Source of the DNA: Algoriphagus sp. TR-M9
GTDB taxonomy: Bacteria; Bacteroidota; Bacteroidia; Cytophagales; Cyclobacteriaceae
Length of the DNA stretch: 64,000 nt
Assembly (NCBI RefSeq): GCF_027594545.1
Contig: NZ_CP115160.1
Location: 2,489,001-2,553,000 of the forward strand
Direction: 5' to 3'
This document shows, piece by piece, positions 29,901 through 41,900 of the stretch. Both the position numbers and the translations under genes were made by a program. Numbering within the stretch: position 1 is the first letter of the stretch; every line of letters starts with the position of its first letter. The notes under the pieces were generated by a model that did no database searches, was not told the origin of the DNA, and saw only the letters and a program-made list of their open reading frames with translations.

Positions 29901-32900
29901 CGAGCTAGGTTGAGGAATATAAACTCCTGTATTTTCACCGTTATCGTTTACAGAGCTTCGCATACTGGACAAGAATCCAAATGCATCAAATACTTCCTGT
30001 GCGTCGATCTCGTCTCCCCCTTCTGGCTGTGGAGCGAATCCACCATGAAGCGTAGAGATATTCTCTCCTCCATTATCTGCATTGGATACTATACTAATAG
30101 TCTCCTTGAAGATACCATTACTACCATTTCCAGTGTCACTCAGGAAGGTCACTAAAACATCCCTTGATCCGCCTGCAGGGATAGTCAGAGGTAAAGTCAC
30201 TCCTGCTGAACCTGAAGGAAGGATTTCATAAGAATAATCGTTTTCATCAGAGATATTTATCTCAGTGATCACCAAGTCATTGGTACCTTCGTTATGCAGC
30301 CTCATGGTATTTGCATCATGAACTGCAGCTTCACCAGGATTTCTAAACCTATAGAAGGTATAGTAATCATCAGCCGGGAAACTTCGGTTGGTATTCGGAA
30401 TCTTGGTCATACTCTCTACTCTTAATTGAGCTCCAGTAAGTGGCTCAATAGTGAATATGAAGGACTGGGTAGTCACATTTCCATTGCCATCTTCTGCCTC
30501 TACCGTTAGCGTGTAATCACCTACGTCTGCAATAGCAATTGCATCTGTATATGGAGTTTTTGTTCCACCGTTCAGGATGTACTCTACTCTTACTATACCT
30601 TCCTCACTTTGGCTGTTGTCACTTGCATTTACAGTAATGGAAACCGGACCTCTATAAACACTGGTAGAAGTCATCAATCCATCAAATGAAGCAGTTACCA
30701 AAGGAGGCTGCTCGCTTACTATATAAGGTGCGATTCTGATGTAGTTAGGTTTGGCATTGGCTCCACCACTACCAAGTGAAAGTCTCATTACTCCATCAGT
30801 CACCTGTACTGTTTCGGTATTGTTATACCAGTCCTCTCCTGCTATAGGATTATTCTCCTGGTCGTAATCTACTACAGTCACCCCGTTCACATCGAGCTTA
30901 TGGTAACTATCCGCGTATTCCGGATCACCCACACTGATATTTACGGCATAGGTTCCATTTGGTAGCTCTACCATCCAGTCTCTTAATGGATAACTTGATG
31001 GAGTGTTATGTCCTATGATATTGAAAGTAGATAGCAATGGATCATCACTGGCTCCGGTATCTCTATTTCTACCATTTTCAGCAGCAGATGTAGGTGTGTT
31101 GGTTCCAGGAAGTACCCATCCAAAGTTCAGAGGTCCTTTTTCCGTTGTTTTAGTACCAAAGGCTCCTCCTATATCATCTATCCATCCTGCTGGAGAGACA
31201 TCCAGGTCTGTACCCAACTGGAAGTTAAACTGGTAGCTAAACTCAGGATCATTGGTAATGGTCATTTTCACAATAAACTGATCGCTCACATAGTTTGGAG
31301 CTGAGGCAGTTACTATTGCCTGGAAGGTACCCAATCCTAATCCTGACTTATCAATAGTCACATTGAATGGAGTCCCCAGTACATAAGACTCAGGAACAGT
31401 CAACCATGGTGAGTTTGAAGTCAAGCTAATCTCAGACTCTGTTACAGGACCATTTGCGGTAAGGGTTACCTGAGTGCTGATCACATCTGCCTCATTTACT
31501 GAAGTAGAGATATTGGTAGTCTCCGGATCCAATGTCAATCTCAAAGCACCATCCTCAAATGGAATCACATTGTCTATGATAAACATGTAATCCTGATAAT
31601 CACCATTGGATGCATCTTCAAAGTTGACCAAGTAAGAATTAGGTACTAACACCCCATCTCTATCTCTCACTGGATAGGTTCTTACTCTGTGTGGCACTAT
31701 TGGACCTTGGCCTCCACTCGTCTCATTCAATACATCTTCAGTATAATTGATTCTACCGAAGCCTATAGATTCAACATAAATACCAAACACCATGCTCTGA
31801 GGGTCAAAGAAGTCATCACCCGAAATTATCTCAGGGTAAAGGGTTTGAGCGTTTGGAAGGTCGCCTGCCAATACACCCACTTCATTCAGGTTAACTGAAC
31901 CAGAATTATTGGTGTACCAACCAAATGGAAGTGTCTCTGCTGGTGAGTATCTACCTACAGGAGTAATATTGATTTCACCAGGTCCGGCTTTCACCCACTG
32001 CTGAACAGCTACTTCTTCACCCTCAAGGGTAGGACTGGTACCGTTAGCTAATTGAGTCCAGCCCACATCAATGCCAATTCCTAGTGTGTTGACCACATCC
32101 TGAAGAGGAGGTTCATTTCCACCTTCAAAACCATTTTTCTTCAAGGCATGAAGTCCGATAATCAACTCCTCCTGATCATTATTATCTGTAGCCAACACAA
32201 GCTCTGCACCATGATAACCTAGGTTTGAGTTATTCAAGGCAGGTGCATAAGTCACTGCATAAGTCACTGACTCACCAGGAGCCAGGGTAGTAGATCCAGT
32301 TGGGCTTATAGAACCAAAGTGTCCAAACTCATCATTTCGGATTGATGCGCCGGTAATGGTCACCACTTCTTCACTCTCATTGGTAACTACTACAGATTGC
32401 GTATCAGTTTTTCTACCTGGTACGGAACCATTATTTCCACCATTATTCACCTCAATTTCAAAAATCATTTCATTTGGCTCGGCTTCAATCAAAGCCGGAG
32501 GTGTGGCAGGAATATTTGCTCTTACAAGTGTCAATCTTGCTACACCACTTCCATCTCTATCGTATTCAGATACGTAAATATTACCTGTTTTAACATCTTC
32601 CACCAAATCCAATGGATCATCAAATCCTTGAAGACCAGGAATATTTCCATACGCCTCAGCTATGTCACCGTTGGATTTTGGATCCATCGGCAAAATGTCA
32701 TCTTGACCACTAAATCTCACTACCATCAGCAAGCCTTGTAGCTTACCTCCAAAGGCATCCGACTTATATTCTATAACTCCATTTGGAGATTTGTTTTTAC
32801 CAAAGTCGAATGCTGGCTGACGGTAGTTAGGATCAGGGAATACCGTACTAGGATACTTGTTCACATCCTTGTAAGATGCTTCTTCCTGACCCGGCAGTCC

Positions 32901-35900
32901 ACTATAGGTCTGACCACCATGGTTCAATACAAATTCACCTCTAAGTGGATTTGGATGACCGTGGTAAGAACCGCCCTTAGTTTTAAACAACCAGTCTTTC
33001 TGAGTTTCACCACCATTCATAGCTGGAACAGTCGGGATATTGGTCAATCCATCGATTCTTCTGGCCAGAGTTCCTCCATTGTAAGCTGGGGAATTCGGAG
33101 AATTATTATTGTTACCAGCAGTTCCGTTGGTTGGTATATACAACCAGCCGTTAGAGTGCCATACCAAATCATAGGCATTTCTTACACCAGTAGCAAAGAT
33201 GGTAACAGGAGAATCTGAAGAATAAGGGTTGTAAGTACCATTACTCATAGTAAGTCCTGATGCTGGAGCTGCATTGATCACAGAGATATCATCTGTGGTA
33301 AATGCACTCAATGGTAAGGTACCCGGAAGTTTGTTAAGCTCTACTTTTAGAATTGCAGCAGCCAAAAGTCTTTCTGGTCTATTACTCCAAGCTGGATCAG
33401 GGGCACCACCAGCAGAGTTACTACCCTGGGTGATATACATAATTCCACTTTCGTCAAAAGTCAGACTGTTTGTCAGGTGATCTTTAGAAGATCTTGGAAG
33501 ATGAGTAACCAGGTCTTCAACAGTTTCTAAATTAGGACCACTCAACTTGGACAGTATACCATCCCACTCAGGACCGCTAGTTTCTGATGCGAAGCTATGA
33601 GTAATATATGCAACCAAATTTTCGGCTGTAGCCTCAGGTCCAAAGGCAAAGCCTATGATCATTCTACTGTTGTTATTATTAACCTCTGTCACTGGATGCG
33701 GTGCACCTGTCAGGGCAGGAGTTAAAATTTCTAGGTCTGTTAAGGTACCATCTTCTGCAATCACCCATCTGGATATCGTTCCGTTAATATTGGATCCATA
33801 TAACTTACCATCAGGGCCTATAGCCAAACTAGAATATCTTTCATTCAAAGTGGCATCTCCAAGTGCTGAACCACCATTCACCTTGGTAAACTCTACCCCG
33901 GTCAAATCTCTGATTGGGTTTTCTCCATCATCAAGGGATCCAGTTACGAAGGTTGATTCAAAGTCTAAGAAGTCCAATCTATCCTCTAAGTCTCCTGTAA
34001 GGTTAGCCTCTACTCCAGAAATCCTGAATATATATCTGGTGTTTTCTTTTAATAGGTTGAGAGGAGTCAAAGTAATAGCATCTCCTCCACCAGTATCATT
34101 GGAGTTGGAAGGAACTAAAGTTTCTGCTCCTGCTGTGCTCACCTCATAAAGGTTCACATTATTAGCAAGACTGTTTTTATCCAACTCATATCCCTCAGGA
34201 GTATAGATTTCCACATTAATCTGGAAATCATTGATTCTCACATTCGTGGCGAAATTAGCCGGAGTAACATTTGTGAAGTAAGGCTGATCATTCTGACTGG
34301 TTTGCGTGATTTCCAAAGAATGAATCTTCGTATTAAATCCGCCTGCAGCATCAATAGTCAGCTGACCATCCACTACCACTACAGAAACTGTAGCAGAAGT
34401 TATTCTGGTGGAGGCGCCTTCTGTACCTGTAGGTACAAACTGATTTACTGCATTTACACCTTCTACATTAACAGTATGACTTGGGAAAGTTGCAGGATCA
34501 CCATCTACATTTAGGTCACCTACTCCCACAGTCACTGAATATGTTCCATTAGGAACACTAACTTCCCAAATACCTTCTACCATAGTACCATTTGGAGTTC
34601 CCCCTGGAGGTACTCCATCCTGATATTGCATATGGATCAAAGTATTTTGAATAAAGCTTGCACCTGCAATATCACGGTTTCTGGTGTTGGCTGAAATATC
34701 CAATGGAGTTACTCCATCTGTATTGAACCAGCCATAGGAATAACCATTTCCTCTATCACCAAATGGTAGACCGCTATCTCTTTCATAACCTGCCGGAGCT
34801 GCATCTTCTGCTCTAGAGAAATTAATTCTCAAAGGACCAAATGTAGGCTGCACTGGATCATTGTCCGGTGAGATGGAGAAATCAGAGAAGCTGTAATTCA
34901 CATCAGCAACAAGTTCCCTACGCTTAGAGGCAAACACCCCTGCAAAGCTTAGGTTATTGTAAGCTGAGTTTCCGCTCAGATATACAGAAGGCAATGGTAA
35001 GGAACCAGTAGAAACTTCAGCACCTGAATTGATGGAGTAGTATCCAGTTAGTAAACTGTTTTCTATATCCACATATAGGCGCAAGGCCACATTGCTGCTG
35101 TTAATATTAGGTATTGCAGCAGTTAGTTGCTGATCTGCATTAACAGACTGACCTGCAACTTCTCTTCTAAGCTCAACCTGTCCAGAGTTATTTACAATTA
35201 GTTTTACAAAATTATCTTCATTTAGACCAAACCAAATTCCAGCCTGCTCAGCATCTGCTGAACCGTCAGAAAACTGATCTACCAATGTGGTGTTGATGCT
35301 GAAGTTACCATATGCATCTGCGTCGAAACCAGCACCCAAGGTGTTGATTTGCGAATTGACATCTGAACTTGTGCCAGTAGCTGTGCCATTGGTCACGAAT
35401 GCAATCCCATTGTTCGCATTGATGGTCAGGTTACCATTTTCAATAGACAATTTACTAGGCTCAAATCCAGGAACTGATGGGTTTGATATAGGACCATCTG
35501 CTGCGATTCTTGCGGATGGATTATCAACCATTGTAAATCCTGTATTAGCCATGCCTCCTTCTGAACCGCTGAAGTTCAAGGTAAACGGTAAGGTCACATC
35601 AATATCCTCGCAATCCAGAGTACTGATCGGAGAGCAGCCTTCGGTAGGTACAACACCTGAATATGGCTGGATATTTCTAACAATAACCACTACATCTTGG
35701 TAATCAAATCCGGAAATATGTTCCTCTGTAGCAATGATGTAAGCATTTGATTCACCAGGTAATGGATAAACTCTTACGTGATGAGGAATAGCACCTGAGA
35801 AGGTGTTTAATGCGTCTTCACTAAACAGTTGTCTATTTTGGAATGCTGGCCACCTGCTTACAAAGCCGAAGCTTGCATTTCCTGGATCGAATTCAAGTGC

Positions 35901-38900
35901 TCCTGAAATAACAGGATTCAGTGTCTGTCCATTGGAAGCAGGAGAGTTTGACACTGTGAAAATATCCTCAACAGATCCAGCATTTCCACTAAGGTACCAA
36001 CCGAAGGCTACTACCGGATCATTACTTGTAGGACCATATACGCTTAATACCTCAATTTCAATAGGTCCGTCAGTTGCTCTCTGGAAGGCCTGAATATCCA
36101 CTTCGTCTCCGATAAGGGTATTGTAATTTGTAGATGCACCTGTAGTAATAATGTTATTGGAAGGATCTGCATCTCCAACATTGATAACACCGGCACCTAA
36201 ATGCGAATCAAGTATCCATTGCAAGGAAGGTTCATTCGAACCACCAAGTCCTTGTTTACCCAATCCACTTAATTCAATAGTTACGGGATCAGCATTAAAA
36301 CCAGAAATTGTTAATGTTGCAGATTTTGGTCCATTAGAAGATGGGTTAAATACCACTTGGAATGAACCTGAATTCTGAACATTAATGGAAGTAGGAAGAT
36401 TAGTAACTTCAAAATCCGAGCTATTTGCACCGGTTATACTTGAAGTGATATCTGTTAATTCAGCATTTCCAAGGTTGGAAATAATTACTTCTTCTGTATA
36501 AGTTTCACTTCCTGCGGCAATCGCATCTCCTACAATCTTTTCAGTACTTACTGTGATAGATGGTTTTGGCGATGCTTCATTATTTGGCTTAAGAAGTATT
36601 ATTTCACTCCTTCCATAATCAGAAACATAGATATTTCCAGAATTAACGTCTTCTACTAAATCTAGTGGATCACCAAATCCGGTAAAGCCTGGAATACCAA
36701 CTTTTGAAGTTTGAATATCTCCTCCTGGCCCATCTGGAACTAAGGCAATTATATCTGATCCACCACTATACCGCACAACCAGTAATGCACCTTGCAAATT
36801 TCCATTTTCTGCATTGCTCTTGTATTCTATAACCCCATTTGGAGATTTATTGAACTCAAAGTCAAAAGCTGCTCCGCGATAATTAACATCAGGTTGTACT
36901 CCATTATACAATGGGTTATCATCATCCAAATCTCCTCTATTTAATACAAACTCACCTCGAAGTGGATTTGGATGTCCATAATAACCTATCGGTTCGCTAG
37001 GATTTATCCTAAATAACCAATCACGTTGGGTATCTACTGAGCCAAATCCCTGAATACTTGGATAATTAGAAGGGTCTCCAGATGTATCATAGAAAGATCC
37101 ATCGGGTCTGCGCATCCCATCTATAGAGGATGGCGTGGTACCTCCTGCTGCAGTACCATTTGTTGGAACATATAATTGTCCATTTGAATGCCATACTAAA
37201 TCATATGCATTCCTGATACCTGTAGCGTAAAGAGTTAAAGCGGCATTTGTATAATAAGGATTATACATACCGTTTAATGTAGGGGAATTCTCATCCGCAT
37301 TAATGATCGCCTGAATATCATCTGTTGTTTGTACATCCAGAGGTAAAGTGCTCGGAAGCTTCGTTAAATCAAGTCTTAACGTGGCCCCTGACAGCATTCT
37401 CTCATCTTTTCTCCATCCGTTATCATAGGCACCTGCAGCACTATTACTTCCTTGATTGAAATAAAGCACATTAGGTTCTGAATTTCTGAAAGCCAAACTG
37501 TTCGTTAAATGATCTCTACTGGATCTTGGTAGGTTGGTTACCAGTAGTTGCTCAGTAGCCAACTGTGGTCCAGTTAATTTTGAAATTTTTCCATCCCAGT
37601 CAGGCGCATTATTAAGAGCACCTGATTGATGGGTAATGTATGCTATTAAATTGCTCGGTGTTGATGCAGGATCAAATACGAATCCTATTGCAGCCCTAGC
37701 ACTATAGCCGGTTTTCCATGCATTTAGTACCTCTTGATTAGATAAGGTACCATCTGAATTCACAGTCCATCTTTTAATATCTCCTCCAATTTCTAAACCG
37801 TATAGGAGTCCATCAGGACCGAAAACTAGCGTAGAATATTTACCTGTGGAACCGACTTGGCCAATTTTACTGAATGAAACATTGTCCAAATCGGTACTAG
37901 GTCCGCCAGTATTTCCATCTCCAGTAGTAAAGCTTGAGGTAAAGGGTTCTAAAGAAACACCCGTTACATCTTTGACTCCGTTAATTTCGAATATGTAGGT
38001 TGTGTTTGCTTCTAATGGTTGTCTAGGAACCAGGTTTATTGCATCCCCTCCACCTGTGCCATTCAAATCTGCAACAATTGGTGAAGCTGCACCTTGTTTT
38101 GTAAGGGTTACTGTAGAAGAAGTGATAGTAGAATTATCTAAGTTTCCTCCATTAGGCAAGAATAGATTATTTGCAGAAATGGTCGGATTTACAGATACAT
38201 TTGTTGCTCCATCTTCAGGAGTAACACCTAATACACTAGGAGTTCCTGATCCGATATCTTCACTTGAAATCTCAACGTACCTAATTTTTGTATTAAATCC
38301 ATTTCCAGGCTCTAGCGTCAATTTACCATCTGACACATTAACGGTAACAGTACCCGTGGTTCCTCTTGTTGAAGACCCAGCTGGGCCTGTGGCCTCATAT
38401 CTATTAATGGCTATAGTTCCTTCCACTACAATTGTATGGAATGGAGTATCCTCTATAGATCCATCAACATCAGGGTCACCTACAGCAACTAAAACAGTAT
38501 AAGTTCCATTTGGAACATCTACCTCCCATTTGGCATCTGGCAAATAACCATTAGCCGCATTAGTAGATACATTTCCATACTGCATATGGATAAGTGTATT
38601 ATCAAGCAATGAGACACCTACATCTTCACGGTTTCTACCATTAAGTAGCAAATCTGCTGGAGCAGATGTGGAAGCATCTAACCAGCCATAATTATAACCA
38701 TTACCTCGGTCTCCGAATTGATTTCCTGCATCTCTTAAATAACCTTGGGGTGCAGCTGTTTCAGGGTCAGAAAAATTAACTTTTAAGTCCAATTCAGGAG
38801 TTTCAGGATCGGTAAGTGTGAGATTTATAGTAATCTCAGCATTTTCATAACCCTGAGTATCCGGTTCATCTGTCGCAATTACAGTGGTTGTATAATACCC

Positions 38901-41900
38901 AGCAGGTAGATTGGTATTCACACCAAAATCAAGTGCACCTAAAACTGGTGAAGTAGGCAAAATTAACCACTCTTCAGTAGTTGGGTCGTCTGAAAGTCCT
39001 ACGGTTGGTGTACCTTCAGAAGCAAGTAAATTCACAGATTGATTAGGAATAACTGAGCCTACCTCTCCTGTGAAATTCAAAACAGATTGCTCAAAAGATA
39101 GAGTCAATGGTTCTTCAACCACTTCTTCTTCAACTGTGAAATAATCAAAAGTGGCATCAAATGGTGCTGAACCATTTCTATAAGTAGCATATACTCCGGC
39201 AAAGCTGGCTGTTCCTACAGTGCCATTAATTGTTTTACCAGATATATAACTAGTAGGAAGAGTAAGTTCAGAAAGCTCAGTTTTCGTCAACTGTACAAAT
39301 GGAGCATCATTTACAGAATAGTAACCAGTAATTGTTTCTTCTACTGGATCAATTACCATCCTCAACACAACATCATCCCCAGGGGTAAATACATCGTCTG
39401 ATTGAATTTGATCCAAGGTAACACCATCCGTATCTGTAAGGTCATTTGTTTCCTTTCTGACCTCAATATTTGCATTGCTATTTACATTCAGTTTAACAAA
39501 ATTTTGATCATCAAGTCCAAACCACAATCCAGCTTGAGCAGAACTTCCACCAGTATTTACATCCAAAATTTTGGTTTCCAAAACAATTGCCTGATTCAGA
39601 TTTTGAATGCCTACACCTAAGGAATTTACCTGAGCATTGTTGTCAATGAACGCTATTCCCTTACTGGCAGTAATCATCAAATTACCCTCATTCTGGTTCA
39701 ATTTTGAAGGTTCGTAACCATTAACATTAGCATAAGTTACAGGTGTATCTGTTGCTAGTCTAACTCCGGAATGAGGATCAACCATTGTAAAACCTGTTCC
39801 ATTGGAATTAGCGTCTTCTAAACCACCCTGAGCACCATCAAAAGTAAGATTTACCGGAAGGCTGGTGACAATTTGATCACAAGGGAGTAGACTGAAAGGA
39901 GAACATGGAGTGTCTACATTTTCAGCAACCACATTAAGAGTCACATCGAGTTCGGCAGGTTTGAATCCTGCAGCACTTACAATAAATTTATCTGAATGGC
40001 TTTCTCCAGCTGTTAAAGCTGAAGCTTCTTTTTGAAAAGTCAACTCACCTAAAGCAAGTGTGGTTGGAATACTAAACCACTCATTGAATGAGGTGTTATT
40101 TTTAGCAATTAAGTTCTCCACATCGTCAATCACTATACCTAGTGTGCCAGCTCCTGCTCCTGAGATTGTTGCGGTAAAAGTTCCTGATTCTCCAGGAAGC
40201 AACTCAGTACTAAGTGTACTTGGTTCAAAAGTCAATTCTCCTGAAACTGGAGTTCCGGTAGATGGAGCTATTTCGATATGGGTGACTTTAGAATTATAAC
40301 CGCCAAGACCTGTCATGGTCAACAAGCCATCAGTAACTTCCACAATGATAGTTCCCGTTCTGGTCTCTCCTGCAGTAGGTTCAAAAGCCGGGATAACAGT
40401 ATACCCTTCAATTGTGGCAGAATGACGGCTATCTAGATTAGCGCCATCCTTATCCCCTAAACCAACTGTAACCTCATAAATACCATTTGGCACTTCCATT
40501 TCCCAAAAAGATTCTCCTCCTCTATTTTCTCCTGCCCACAAACTACCTCCACCAGTATTTCCTCTAATATTATCGCCTTGAAAATGAACCAATGTACCAG
40601 CAAGTTTTTCTTCGTCTGAAACAGAACCGTAGGTTCCAGAAATTCTATTTCTGCCAGCTCCATTGCTTCCGTCTGTAATATCTATTGGGTTATCAGTAGC
40701 TTTACTTTTCCACCCGTAAGAATAAATAGTCCCACTAATATTTACAGAACTAAAACCAAATTGCTTACCAAAATCTTTTTGATATCCATTTGGGGGTGTA
40801 GTAGGCTCGTCTTGAAAGTTAATTTTAGCTTCAAATGGTTCTACTGGGATTACCACATTCAGCTCTTCGGTGACTACTTCTGAGTAATCCGTACTGACAC
40901 GAATGGGGCCTACAAGACCATCATTAGTTCCCACAGAACTAATGAATAATCTTCCAATTTGAGGAGTTCCGGATACTGTGTGATTTCCAGCAGTAATCCA
41001 TGCTGTTTCTCCTTCAATTAATTTTGGATCAATACTCCATTCATAGCCAATTTCATCAGTTCCATTCCAAACTCCTTTGACAATAAATTGAATCGTTTGA
41101 TTAGAATCAATAGTAGCAAACCCATTATTTGATTCCGCTCCAAGCAACCCTACTCTAGCAATTAATTGATCTACATCCTTAGCTATTTGTAATCTAATCC
41201 AGTCGTCACCTGAAGCCTCATCATCTATTCTCAAAGCTGTTCTAATTCTAGAGCCAGCACCAGCATCCAATGAATTGACTTTGAAATAAGTAGCAAAATA
41301 AAATGGTTGCCCTCCGATTAGATCGATAGGATTATCTTGTAATGGGATATAATCAGTGGTATGCGGTCCCTCTGTGAAGCTTAATGAATGTGAAGTTCCT
41401 GCGGAAAGCCCTACATTATTCACAGGAATATCCACTCCATTTCCATTTTCTTTTTCCCAGGAAGATGATCCTACGGTAGTAAGGACTCCTGTGCCATAGG
41501 AATCAAAATCTTCAATGAATTTAGTTAATGGTGGATCCGCTTCAATGACTGATACAGTCCAGATTTGTTCCGTTCCATCTTCCGCAGTTACGGTATAATT
41601 CACTGGATTTGAGAAATCCTGAGCAATTCCAGATTCAGGGCTAATACTTGCAAAGCCAGAAACAGTAACCGTTGGGATCAGAGAACTTAAGACAGTACCA
41701 TTTTCAACTTCTATGGTTACAGTATGAGATTCAGTATCTAATGATGCTACTGAGGCCTGTTCAGCAAATGAAAAAGTTTCAATGTCATTGGCACTACTTT
41801 GGATTTCTGAAACAGAAAAATTATCAAATGAATAAGTTAAAGCATCAATTAAATCTGCCCTTCTCAAGGTTCCGAAAACTCCAGAATATACCTGATTGGC

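Noticed and set aside
33655..34149. Long opposite-strand frames inside the giant gene (for example 33655-34149 and 38002-38502)
   Set aside because: They are antisense shadows of Thr/Gly/Asn-rich coding sequence, which rarely produces stops on the other strand.
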